A stretch of DNA of 8,750 nucleotides from JBFGWM01 sp041588495 (GCA_041588495.1 JBFGWM010000117.1:1-8750), one strand, 5' to 3'. Positions 1 through 7,079 are shown, counted from the stretch's first letter. The notes: generated by a model not told the origin, from the sequence alone. Numbers and translations are program-made.

Positions 1-818
1 ACGGCCATGTTCTCCACGATGCCGAGGATCGGGATGTTCACCTTCTCGAACATCTTGAGCCCCTTGCGGGCGTCCAGCAGGGCGATGTCCTGCGGGGTGG
101 TAACGATCACCGCGCCGGCCACCGGCACCTTCTGCGACAGGGTGAGCTGGATGTCGCCGGTGCCGGGGGGCATGTCCACCACCAGGTAGTCGAGGTCCTC
201 CCACAGGGTCTGCATGATCAACTGCTGCAGGGCGCTGCTCACCATCGGCCCGCGCCACACCATCGGCGTGCGGTCGTCGACCAGGAATCCCATGGACATG
301 GTCTGCAGGCCGTGGGCCTCGACCGGCAGGAAAAACTTCTCATCGCGGGTCTCCGGGCGCGTTCCCTCCGCGATGCCGAGCATGATGCTCTGGCTCGGAC
401 CGTAGATGTCGGCGTCGAGTATTCCCGTGCGCGCGCCCTCGGCGGCCAGGGCCAACGCCAGGTTCACGGCCGTGGTCGATTTGCCCACGCCGCCCTTGCC
501 GGAAGCCACGGCAATGACGTTCTTCACGTTCTCCATGCTGCGCATGTTTTTCTGCGCGCGGTGCGCAACCACCTGGAAGCCGATGGCGACCTCGGCCTCG
601 ACGCCGTCCGCCAGGTTCTCGATACCGGTCTTGAGGATCTGCGCGATGCCGCCGGCGACCCCGCCGCAGGGATATCCCAGGCGCAGGTCGACGCGCACCC
701 GCGATCCGTCGATGGCGATCTCCCGCACCGCATCGAGGGACATGTAGTCCTCGTCCAGGCAGGGATCCCGGTGCGCGCGCAGCACCTCTTCCACCTGTGT
801 CCTGGTAATTTCCGCCAT
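1..818 (-). CDS. apbC: Mrp/ApbC Fe-S cluster carrier ATPase, 3' end cut by window edge
   Basis: P-loop ATPase of the Mrp/NBP35/ApbC family, a cytoplasmic carrier that binds a 4Fe-4S cluster and passes it to apoproteins. The reading frame is open from an ATG at 818-816 to the left edge: 272 complete residues of the roughly 360-370 usual for the family. Residues about 5-85 form a DUF59/MIP18-type domain (with GYPCGG at 49-54). A deviant Walker A motif GKGGVGKST lies at 107-115, DADIYGPS at 135-142, and the switch/Walker B-like region VVDMPPGTGD at 213-222. The last visible residues, IVENMA, precede the family's cluster-binding CxxC, which lies outside the window. The upstream GGGTGA (824-829, minus) is a weak Shine-Dalgarno. 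The gene is divergent from metG, an arrangement I know from Pseudomonas. Family assignment is very secure; the C-terminal cysteines cannot be checked here. Confidence 0.95.
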   Translation of the reverse strand, partial: MAEITRTQVEEVLRAHRDPCLDEDYMSLDAVREIAIDGSRVRVDLRLGYPCGGVAGGIAQILKTGIENLADGVEAEVAIGFQVVAHRAQKNMRSMENVKNVIAVASGKGGVGKSTTAVNLALALAAEGARTGILDADIYGPSQSIMLGIAEGTRPETRDEKFFLPVEAHGLQTMSMGFLVDDRTPMVWRGPMVSSALQQLIMQTLWEDLDYLVVDMPPGTGDIQLTLSQKVPVAGAVIVTTPQDIALLDARKGLKMFEKVNIPILGIVENMA

Positions 819-851
819 GCAAGTCACCCGACCGGTTGCAACAGGGTGCCA

Positions 852-860
852 ATCATACCA
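852..860 (-). promoter_or_regulatory. Candidate extended -10 promoter element for apbC
   Basis: On the minus strand the bases read TGGTATGAT, which fits the extended -10 pattern TGnTATAAT with one mismatch in the hexamer (TATGAT). I see no good -35 hexamer 15-18 bp upstream, which is typical of promoters that rely on the extended -10. Transcription would start near 845, giving a leader of about 27 nt before the apbC ATG. Inferred from consensus only. Confidence 0.45.
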
Positions 861-887
861 GAGCGGCAACGGGTTAAGGATTCGCGG

Positions 888-916
888 TAGGCAAGCAGCC
901 GGCCGGCGGTTAAAAT
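888..916 (+). promoter_or_regulatory. Candidate sigma-70 promoter for metG
   Basis: TAGGCA (888-893, 4 of 6 to TTGACA) and TAAAAT (911-916, 5 of 6 to TATAAT) are separated by an optimal 17 bp. The predicted start near 923 gives a leader of about 46 nt. It lies in the 150-bp gap between divergent apbC and metG and in its most AT-rich part. No T-box or other riboswitch-like leader is apparent. Inferred from consensus only. Confidence 0.45.
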
Positions 917-968
917 TGCACCTTTCCCGCACAACACCCCTTCCGGGGCGACGGAGATTCCGGCCGGC

Positions 969-3014
969 ATGACTGAACCGCCGCAGCAAGACACCGTGCG
1001 GCGCATCCTGGTCACCAGCGCGCTGCCCTACGCCAACGGGTCGATCCACCTCGGCCACCTCCTGGAATACATCCAGACCGATATCTGGGTGCGCTTCCAG
1101 AAGATGCTCGGTCACCAGTGCACCTACGTGTGTGCCGACGACGCGCACGGCACCGCGATCATGCTCAAGGCCGAGCAGATGGGGATCACCCCGGAGCAGC
1201 TGATCGATGACGTGGGCGAGGAGCACCGCCGCGACTTCGCCGATTTCCTGGTCGGATTCGACAATTACTACTCGACCCACTCCGAGGAAAACCGGGAACT
1301 CTCCGAGCTCATCTACCAGCGCAACCGCGACCAGGGCCACATCTCGGTCCGCGAGATCCGCCAGTTCTACGATCCCGAGAAACAGATGTTCCTCGCCGAC
1401 CGCTTCATCAAGGGCACCTGCCCCCGCTGCGGCGCGGAGGACCAGTACGGCGACAACTGCGAGGCCTGCGGCTCGACGTACACGCCCGCTGAACTGGTCA
1501 ACCCGGTCTCGGCGATTTCCGGCGCCACGCCGGTGGAGAAGGCCTCCGAGCACTTCTTCTTCCGCTTGCCGCAGTTCGACGCCATGCTCCGCGAGTGGAC
1601 CGCGAGCGGCTCCCTGCAGGACGAGGTGAGCAACAAGCTCCGGGAATGGTTCGATTCCGGGCTGCAGGAGTGGGACATCAGCCGCGATGCACCCTACTTC
1701 GGCTTCGAGATCCCGGACGCCCCCGGCAAGTATTTCTACGTCTGGCTGGACGCACCGATCGGTTACATGGCGAGTTTCCGCAACCTCTGTACCCGACGCG
1801 ATGACCTCGAATTCGACGACTACTGGTACCCGGGCAACGACACCGAGCTGCACCACTTCATCGGCAAGGACATCATCTATTTCCATTCGTTGTTCTGGCC
1901 GGCGATGCTGGACGGCGCCGGGTTCCGCAAGCCGAGCAGCATCTGCGCCCACGGCTTTGTGACCGTCAACGGGCAGAAGATGTCGAAGAGCCGCGGCACG
2001 TTCATCAAGGCCCGCACCTACCTCGACCACCTGGACCCCGAGTACCTGCGCTATTACTTCGCGGCCAAGCTGACCAGCGGCGTGGATGACCTCGACCTCA
2101 ACCTGGAGGACTTCACCCAGCGGGTGAATTCCGACCTGGTCGGCAAGGTGGTCAACATCGCCAGCCGCTGCGCCGGGTTCATCGGCAAGCGTTTCGGCGG
2201 CCGCCTGGCAGCGCAATGCGACAACCCGGACCTGGTGGCAGAGTTCGCGGCACGCGCCGGGGACATCGCGTCACTCTACGAATCCCGCGAATTCGGCCGC
2301 GCGGTGCGCGAGATCATGGCCCTGGCTGACCGCGCCAACCAGTACATCGACGAGCGCAAGCCCTGGGTCCTGGCCCGTGAAGAGGGTCGCGAGGCCGAAG
2401 TGCAGGCCGTGTGCACCACCGGGCTCAACCTGTTCCGCCTGCTCCTGCTCTACCTCAAGCCGGTGCTGCCGAGTATGGCCGCAAAGGTGGAGGAATTCCT
2501 CGCCATCGAACCCCTGCAGTGGGCCGACGCCGGCACCCTGCTGACCGACCACGTCATCCAGCGGTTCCGTCCGCTGATGACCCGCATCGAACCCGAACGG
2601 ATTACCGCCATGACTGAAGCCTCCAGGGAGAACCTCGCTGCCGCCCCCGCCAGCGCCGGACCGCACCTCGCCGCCGACCCGGTGGCCGCGGAGATCGAGT
2701 ACGACGATTTCGCCCGCGTCGACCTGCGCATCGCCAGGATCACCGAAGCACAACACGTGGAAGGCGCGGACAAGCTCCTGCAACTCACCCTCGACATCGG
2801 CGGCGAAACCCGCAACGTGTTCGCCGGCATCAAGAAGGCCTACCAGCCGGAACAGCTGGTCGGCCGCCTCACCGTGTGCGTGGCCAACCTGAAGCCGCGC
2901 AAGATGCGCTTCGGGCTGTCCGAGGGGATGGTCCTCGCTGCGGGTCCGGGGGGCGAGGACCTGTGGCTGCTGGCGCCCGACAGCGGGGCCGAGCCGGGCA
3001 TGCGGGTGAAGTAA
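969..3014 (+). CDS. metG: Methionyl-tRNA synthetase (MetG, class I, with C-terminal tRNA-binding domain)
   Basis: Cytoplasmic enzyme that charges tRNA-Met with methionine using ATP; 681 aa against 677 in E. coli. The HIGH-type signature HLGH is at residues 27-30, within the family motif LPYANGSIHLGH. Zinc-knuckle cysteines are C151, C154, C164 and C167. The KMSKS loop is at 337-341, followed by the helical anticodon-binding domain (about 390-545). An Ala/Pro-rich linker (about 555-575) leads to a Trbp111/EMAPII-like tRNA-binding domain from about 578 to the end, containing RVDLRIARI and NLKPRKMRFGLSEGM, which makes the dimeric long form. The ATG at 969 has GGAG 12 nt upstream and gives an N-terminus that aligns directly with E. 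coli MetG. It stands divergent from apbC and ends with TAA 184 bp before rsxA; no terminator hairpin with a T-run follows. Full-length, all signature residues intact. Confidence 0.98.
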   Translation: MTEPPQQDTVRRILVTSALPYANGSIHLGHLLEYIQTDIWVRFQKMLGHQCTYVCADDAHGTAIMLKAEQMGITPEQLIDDVGEEHRRDFADFLVGFDNYYSTHSEENRELSELIYQRNRDQGHISVREIRQFYDPEKQMFLADRFIKGTCPRCGAEDQYGDNCEACGSTYTPAELVNPVSAISGATPVEKASEHFFFRLPQFDAMLREWTASGSLQDEVSNKLREWFDSGLQEWDISRDAPYFGFEIPDAPGKYFYVWLDAPIGYMASFRNLCTRRDDLEFDDYWYPGNDTELHHFIGKDIIYFHSLFWPAMLDGAGFRKPSSICAHGFVTVNGQKMSKSRGTFIKARTYLDHLDPEYLRYYFAAKLTSGVDDLDLNLEDFTQRVNSDLVGKVVNIASRCAGFIGKRFGGRLAAQCDNPDLVAEFAARAGDIASLYESREFGRAVREIMALADRANQYIDERKPWVLAREEGREAEVQAVCTTGLNLFRLLLLYLKPVLPSMAAKVEEFLAIEPLQWADAGTLLTDHVIQRFRPLMTRIEPERITAMTEASRENLAAAPASAGPHLAADPVAAEIEYDDFARVDLRIARITEAQHVEGADKLLQLTLDIGGETRNVFAGIKKAYQPEQLVGRLTVCVANLKPRKMRFGLSEGMVLAAGPGGEDLWLLAPDSGAEPGMRVK

Positions 3015-3042
3015 ACGGCGCCCAGATTCGCCCCGGGCACGC

Positions 3043-3056
3043 TCATAAGCTTATGA
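3043..3056. repeat. 14-bp perfect palindrome in the metG-rsxA gap
   Basis: TCATAAGCTTATGA reads identically on both strands. It lies 45 bp upstream of the best rsx promoter candidate, in the AT-rich part of an otherwise GC-rich region. A second, shorter palindrome with the same AAGCTT core (CAAGCTTG, 3083-3090) is centred 37 bp downstream and touches the candidate -35. The symmetry would suit a dimeric regulator, but I do not recognise it as a known operator. It is not an intrinsic terminator for metG, since no T-run follows on the plus strand. Confidence 0.4.
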
Positions 3057-3087
3057 AAAATCGTACTGACGACCGGCCGCTTCAAGC

Positions 3088-3116
3088 TTGTCGGTAATAA
3101 GGCGGTTCACCATAAT
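3088..3116 (+). promoter_or_regulatory. Candidate sigma-70 promoter of the rsx operon
   Basis: TTGTCG (3088-3093, 4 of 6) and CATAAT (3111-3116, 5 of 6) are spaced by exactly 17 bp. The start would be near 3123, leaving a 5' leader of about 75 nt before rsxA. It sits in the AT-rich island (about 3043-3136) between metG and rsxA, the only place in the operon with room for a promoter. I looked for FNR-type (TTGAT-N4-ATCAA) and sigma-54 (-24/-12) patterns and found none. Confidence 0.5.
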
Positions 3117-3119
3117 AAG
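3095..3119 (+). repeat. Direct repeat TAATAAG x2 across the candidate rsx promoter
   Basis: TAATAAG occurs at 3095-3101 and again at 3113-3119, 18 bp apart start to start. The first copy is in the -35/-10 spacer and the second overlaps the -10 hexamer. A regulator bound here would occlude the promoter, but 7-bp repeats in AT-rich DNA arise easily by chance. Confidence 0.25.
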
Positions 3120-3150
3120 CACCTAGATTAATTTTTCACCGCGCACCGGC

Positions 3151-3166
3151 TCCGACAACCCTCGGA
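3151..3166 (+). other. Small hairpin in the rsxA leader
   Basis: TCCGA (3151-3155) pairs perfectly with TCGGA (3162-3166) around a 6-nt loop. Flanking GCGC tracts (3141-3144 and 3173-3178) could extend the structure with an internal loop. It lies within the predicted 5' untranslated leader, about 30 nt before the rsxA start, which has no clear Shine-Dalgarno. A role in translation is speculation; GC-rich leaders form such stems readily. Confidence 0.25.
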
Positions 3167-3198
3167 ATTCCCGCGCGCAACCGGCATCCGGGCCCCAC

Positions 3199-3780
3199 AT
3201 GACTGAATTTGCGCTGATCCTGGTCAGCACGGTACTGGTCAACAACTTCGTCCTGGTGCAGTTCCTCGGGCTGTGCCCGTTCATGGGTGTCTCCAACAAG
3301 CTGGAGACGGCGTTCGGCATGTCGCTGGCGACCACCTTCGTGCTGACCCTGTCCTCGATCTGCAGCTACCTGACCTACCAGTACCTGCTGCTGCCCCTGG
3401 ACCTCGCCTACCTGCGCACGATCGCCTTCATCCTGGTGATCGCGGTGGTGGTGCAGTTCACCGAGATGGTCGTGCGCAAGACCAGTCCGCTGCTGTACCG
3501 CGTGCTGGGAATCTTCCTGCCCCTGATCACCACCAACTGCGCGGTGCTGGGGGTGGCGCTGCTCAACATCAAGGCGAAGCACAACTTCATGGAATCGGCC
3601 GTGTACGGCTTCGGCGCCGCGCTCGGGTTTTCCCTGGTGCTGATCCTGTTTTCGGCCATGCGCGAGCGCCTTGCCGCCGCCGACGTGCCGGAGCCGTTCC
3701 GCGGTTCGGCGATCGGCATGATCACCGCCGGCCTCATGTCCCTGGCGTTCATGGGCTTCGCCGGCCTGATCCGGTTCTGA
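3199..3780 (+). CDS. rsxA: Rsx/Rnf complex membrane subunit A
   Basis: Integral inner-membrane subunit of the Rnf (Rsx) electron-transfer complex; 193 aa, exactly the E. coli RsxA length, hydrophobic throughout with about six membrane helices. Two cysteines in family-defining motifs are present: C26 in GLCPFMG and C114 in LITTNCAVLG. In the RnfA/RnfE and NqrD/NqrE families the equivalent cysteines of the two paralogues hold a shared Fe-S cluster in the membrane. Other near-invariant stretches include VVVQFTEMVVRKTSP (84-98) and ADVPEPFRG. The ATG at 3199 is the only usable start: upstream in-frame codons run back to a TAG at 3124 without ATG, GTG or TTG. The preceding bases (GGGCCCCAC) carry no Shine-Dalgarno, unusual for the first gene of an operon. 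Sister gene of rsxE below. Confidence 0.97.
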   Translation: MTEFALILVSTVLVNNFVLVQFLGLCPFMGVSNKLETAFGMSLATTFVLTLSSICSYLTYQYLLLPLDLAYLRTIAFILVIAVVVQFTEMVVRKTSPLLYRVLGIFLPLITTNCAVLGVALLNIKAKHNFMESAVYGFGAALGFSLVLILFSAMRERLAAADVPEPFRGSAIGMITAGLMSLAFMGFAGLIRF

Positions 3781-3802
3781 ACCGGCTTCGGGGGTTGGCA
3801 CG

Positions 3803-4387
3803 ATGAGCGTGGTCATCACAGCGGTACTCGCCCTGCTCGGGTTGGCGGCGGTATTCGGCGCGATCCTGGGTTATGCCTCGGAACGCTTCAAGGTCGAGGG
3901 CGACCCGGTGGTCGACCAGATTGATGCGATCCTGCCGCAGACCCAGTGCGGGCAGTGCGGCCACCCGGGCTGCCGGCCCTACGCCGAGGCCATCGCCAAT
4001 GGCGAGGCTCACAACCACTGCCCCCCCGGCGGCGAAGCGACGATCATCGCGCTGTCGGAACTGCTCGGGCGCGAGGTGCTGCCCCTCGACGAGGAGCACG
4101 GCGAGGAGAAACCACGCACGGTCGCCTACATCCGCGAGGCGGAGTGCATCGGCTGCACGAAGTGCATCCAGGCCTGCCCGGTGGACGCAATCCTCGGCGC
4201 CGCCAAGCAGATGCACACGGTCATCGTCGACGAATGCACCGGCTGCGACCTGTGCGTGGAACCCTGCCCGGTGGACTGCATCGACATGATCCCGATCCGC
4301 ACCACCCCGAAAAGCTGGCACTGGGACCTGCCCCAGCCCGGACACCGCCTGATCGCAACCGACCTGCGGGGTGGCCTGCAGTCATGA
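3803..4387 (+). CDS. rsxB: Rsx/Rnf complex Fe-S subunit B
   Basis: Polyferredoxin subunit that passes electrons through the Rnf complex on the cytoplasmic face; 194 aa (E. coli RsxB 192). Residues about 3-23 form a single N-terminal membrane anchor. A first 4Fe-4S domain follows with C49, C52, C57 and C73 (QCGQCGHPGC). Two classical ferredoxin motifs come next: C115/C118/C121/C125 with partner C155, and C145/C148/C151 plus C155, in the usual crossed pattern (each CxxCxxCxxxCP; both end CPVD). All ligands for three clusters are intact. GGGGG (3790-3794) lies 8 nt before the ATG as a modest Shine-Dalgarno. The gene is 22 bp downstream of rsxA, and its TGA overlaps the rsxC start as ATGA. Confidence 0.97.
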   Translation: MSVVITAVLALLGLAAVFGAILGYASERFKVEGDPVVDQIDAILPQTQCGQCGHPGCRPYAEAIANGEAHNHCPPGGEATIIALSELLGREVLPLDEEHGEEKPRTVAYIREAECIGCTKCIQACPVDAILGAAKQMHTVIVDECTGCDLCVEPCPVDCIDMIPIRTTPKSWHWDLPQPGHRLIATDLRGGLQS

Positions 4388-5976
4388 AGCGACCCGTGTT
4401 CGAATATTCCTGGGGCATCCACCCGCCGGAGAACAAGGTGCAGTCCACCGAGCGTCCCCTCGAGGACGCGCCGCTCCCGGATCGCCTGGTGCTGCCTTTG
4501 CAGCAGCACATCGGTGCACCGGCACAACCGCTGGTGGAGCCCGGAACCCGGGTGCTCAAGGGTCAGCAACTGGCATCCGCCAACGGGTTCATCAGTGTTC
4601 CGGTGCACGCACCGACTTCCGGGACCGTGCTGGAAGTTGCCGAGCACACGATTCCGCACCCGTCGGGACTCACCGACCTGTGCGTGGTCCTGGAGCCGGA
4701 CGGCCGCGACGAGTGGACCGAGCATCGCGGCATCGACGACTTCAGCGCCGTGGCACCACGAGAGCTGCTGGATTACATCCGCGACCACGGTGTTGCCGGC
4801 CTCGGCGGCGCCGGCTTTCCCACCGCCGCCAAGCTGGGCAGCGGCACCGATTCGGACATCGAGTTCCTGGTCCTCAACGGGGTCGAGTGCGAGCCCTACA
4901 TCACCGCCGACGACACCTTGATGTTCGAGTACGCGGAGGCGGTGGTGAAAGGCGCGGAGGTGATCGCCCACCTCGTGCAACCGCGGGAGATCCTGCTCGG
5001 CATCGAGGACAACAAGCCGGAGGCCATCGAGGAGCTGCGCAAGGCGGCGGCGAACAGCCCGGTGCAGATCGTGGTGATTCCGACCAAGTATCCCTCGGGC
5101 GGCGAGAAACAGCTGATCCAGATTCTCACCGGGCGCGAGGTGCCGCGCGGCGGCATCCCCGCCGACATCGGCATCGTGTGCATGAACGTGGGCACCACCG
5201 CGGCGGTGTGGAAGGCGGTGGACTCCGGCGAGCCGCTGATCTCGCGCATCACCACGGTGACCGGCAAGGCGGTGGACACGCCGCGCAACCTGGAAGTCCT
5301 GCTGGGCACGCCGATCCGCTCGCTCCTGGAGCACTGTGGCGTGCAACGCGACGCCCTGTACCGGCTGATCATGGGCGGCCCGCTGATGGGTTTCACCCTG
5401 ACCGACGAGAACCTGCCGGTGATCAAGACCACGAACTGCATCCTCGCGGCAACCCGCGAGGAGCTTCCGCCGCCGCCCCCGGCACAACCGTGCATCCGCT
5501 GCGGGATGTGCGCCGAGGTGTGCCCGGCCTACCTCCTGCCGCAGCAGTTGTACTGGTACTCGAAGGCCAAGGAGTTCGACCGCGCCGAGGCCCACAACCT
5601 GTTCGACTGCATCGAGTGCGGCGCGTGCGCCTACGTGTGCCCGAGCAACATTCCGCTGGTACAGTACTACCGCTTCGCCAAGGGCGAGATCCGCAAGGCC
5701 GAGCACGAACGGATCCTGGCCGAGCGCTCGCGGGAACGCTTCGAGTCGCGCAAGGAGCGCCTTGCCCGCGAGGAGCAGGAGAAGGAGGCCCGGCGCAAGG
5801 CGCGCCGCGAAGCCGCGGCCCGCGCCCAGGCCGAGAAGAAGGCGGCTGCGGCACGTGGTGAGAAACCCGCCGATCCCCGCGCCGACGAGGTGAAGGCCGC
5901 GGTGGAACGGGTGCGGGCGAAAAAAGAGGCGGCGGCCACCCCGGCCGCGCCCGACAACGACAACCAGGCAGGCTGA
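4384..5976 (+). CDS. rsxC: Rsx/Rnf complex NADH-facing subunit C
   Basis: Peripheral cytoplasmic subunit that exchanges electrons with NADH through FMN and two 4Fe-4S clusters; 530 aa. Visible order: an N-terminal RnfC barrel/hammerhead part (about 1-115, including VHAPTSGTV at 74-82); the nucleotide/FMN-binding core homologous to the complex I 51-kDa subunit, with GLGGAGFPTAAKL at 139-151 and NGVECEPYITADD at 165-177; a SLBB-like part; then ferredoxin motifs C370/C373/C376/C380 and C409/C412/C415/C419. From about 435 the protein becomes a Glu/Arg/Lys/Ala-rich, probably coiled-coil tail ending at DNDNQAG. E. coli RsxC has 740 aa because of long Ala/Lys-rich C-terminal repeats; here that tail is short and non-repetitive. 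The frame is open further upstream through rsxB, but the ATG at 4384 (ATGA overlap, GGGG about 10 nt upstream) gives the family N-terminus. Confidence 0.97.
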   Translation: MKRPVFEYSWGIHPPENKVQSTERPLEDAPLPDRLVLPLQQHIGAPAQPLVEPGTRVLKGQQLASANGFISVPVHAPTSGTVLEVAEHTIPHPSGLTDLCVVLEPDGRDEWTEHRGIDDFSAVAPRELLDYIRDHGVAGLGGAGFPTAAKLGSGTDSDIEFLVLNGVECEPYITADDTLMFEYAEAVVKGAEVIAHLVQPREILLGIEDNKPEAIEELRKAAANSPVQIVVIPTKYPSGGEKQLIQILTGREVPRGGIPADIGIVCMNVGTTAAVWKAVDSGEPLISRITTVTGKAVDTPRNLEVLLGTPIRSLLEHCGVQRDALYRLIMGGPLMGFTLTDENLPVIKTTNCILAATREELPPPPPAQPCIRCGMCAEVCPAYLLPQQLYWYSKAKEFDRAEAHNLFDCIECGACAYVCPSNIPLVQYYRFAKGEIRKAEHERILAERSRERFESRKERLAREEQEKEARRKARREAAARAQAEKKAAAARGEKPADPRADEVKAAVERVRAKKEAAATPAAPDNDNQAG

Positions 5977-7079
5977 TGGCACTCGTCAATATCAGTTCCC
6001 CGCATACCACCCGCGGCAGTGGCGCCGGGTCGGTGATGCTGCACGTGATCCTGGCGACGATCCCCGGCTTCCTGGCCCTGACCTGGCAGTTCGGCGGCGG
6101 GGTGGCGATCAACGTGATCCTCGCCGGACTCACCGCGCTGGCCAGCGAGGCGCTGGTGCTGCGCCTGCGCGGACGCCCGGTGATGTTTTACCTGCGCGAT
6201 CTCAGCGCCCTGCTGACCGGCATCCTGCTGGGGCTGGCGCTGCCGCCCTTCGTCCCCTGGTGGGTGACCATCACCGGAACGGCGTTCGCGGTGATCGTCG
6301 CCAAGCAGCTGTACGGGGGGCTCGGCTACAACCTGTTCAACCCGGCGATGGTCGGCTACGTGGTGCTGCTGATCAGCTTTCCGGTGCAGATGACCGCCTG
6401 GCTGCCCCCGGAAGGACTCGGACGCAGCGCCGAGCTCGGCCTCGGCGACGCCTTCAGTGCGATCTTCACCGGGCAGGTGCTCAGCGGCGAGACGGTGGAC
6501 GCGTTCACCATGGCCACGCCCCTCGACACGTTGCGCATCTACGCCGAATCGCTCACCGAGGAGGAGCTTTTTGCCCTGCCGGTGTTCGGCGAGTTCGCCG
6601 GTCGCGGCTGGTGGATCGTCAACCTCGGATTCCTGGCCGGCGGCATCTACCTGTGGCAGCGCGGATACATCACCTGGCACACCCCGGCGGGCCTGATCGG
6701 GGCGCTGGCGGTACTGTCGCTGCTGTTCCACGCCAACGATGCGGACCGCTTCGCCTCGCCCCTGGTGCACCTGTTCGGCGGCGCGACCATGCTCGGCGCA
6801 TTTTTCATTGCCACCGACCCGGTGTCCTGCGCCACCAGCAACCGCGGACGCCTGCTGTTCGGAATCGGGGTGGGCGTGATCACCTTCGTGATCCGCACCT
6901 GGGGCAGTTACCCGGACGCCATTGCATTCGGCGTGCTGCTGATGAATCTCGCGGCGCCGCTACTCGACCACTACACGATACCGCGCACCTACGGACACGT
7001 GCGCAAGAAACGCGAGGTCGAAGCAGAGGCGGCCCCGCAAGCCCAGGCGTCAACGGAGAGCGGGGGGAGCGGGGCATGA
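5976..7079 (+). CDS. rsxD: Rsx/Rnf complex membrane subunit D (covalent FMN)
   Basis: Inner-membrane subunit homologous to NqrB, carrying a covalently bound FMN in the electron path; 367 aa, with about ten hydrophobic helices. The N-terminus NISSPHT matches the E. coli start (IASSPYT). Conserved blocks include AKQLYGGLGYNLFNPAMVGY (109-128), LLISFPVQMTAWLPP and GGATMLGAFFIATDPV. The flavinylation site is DAFTMATPLD with T181 as the acceptor; the ApbE consensus is DxxSGAT, and from memory E. coli RsxD has SQAT, so the Met at the Gly position falls within known variation. After TYGH (338-341) there is an extra hydrophilic tail of about 26 residues rich in E, A, S and G, absent from E. coli. The ATG shares its A with the rsxC stop (TGATG), so translation is coupled. 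Confidence 0.96.
   Translation: MALVNISSPHTTRGSGAGSVMLHVILATIPGFLALTWQFGGGVAINVILAGLTALASEALVLRLRGRPVMFYLRDLSALLTGILLGLALPPFVPWWVTITGTAFAVIVAKQLYGGLGYNLFNPAMVGYVVLLISFPVQMTAWLPPEGLGRSAELGLGDAFSAIFTGQVLSGETVDAFTMATPLDTLRIYAESLTEEELFALPVFGEFAGRGWWIVNLGFLAGGIYLWQRGYITWHTPAGLIGALAVLSLLFHANDADRFASPLVHLFGGATMLGAFFIATDPVSCATSNRGRLLFGIGVGVITFVIRTWGSYPDAIAFGVLLMNLAAPLLDHYTIPRTYGHVRKKREVEAEAAPQAQASTESGGSGA

Noticed and set aside
340..852. 170-codon minus-strand frame overlapping apbC
   Set aside because: It is a different frame of the same strand as apbC. The true frame starts at 818 and carries the Walker A and DUF59 motifs; this one gives only Arg/Gly-rich nonsense.
3015..3060. Intrinsic terminator after metG
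   Set aside because: Short GC stems can be drawn (for example GGCG/CGCC) but none is followed by a T-run. The palindrome at 3043-3056 is followed by A residues on the plus strand. Read-through from metG into rsx therefore cannot be excluded.
3053..3097. 14-codon mini-ORF (starting MKNRTDD) in the metG-rsxA gap, a possible leader peptide
   Set aside because: It has no ribosome site, begins inside the palindrome and lies upstream of the predicted rsx transcription start, so it would not be in the rsx leader.
3136..3819. 227-codon minus-strand frame opposite rsxA
   Set aside because: Low-complexity Gln/His/Arg/Glu-rich translation, antisense to an obvious RsxA; a GC-bias shadow.
4126..5982. 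618-codon open frame on the minus strand opposite rsxC
   Set aside because: It lies wholly antisense to rsxB/rsxC, which show complete family motifs. Its composition (His, Arg, Gly, Leu, Val rich) is the usual shadow of GC-rich third positions, and I recognise no domain in it.
5667..6770. 367-codon minus-strand frame opposite the end of rsxC and rsxD
   Set aside because: Antisense shadow of well-supported genes; composition is repetitive Gln/His/Arg/Gly and shows no recognisable domain.
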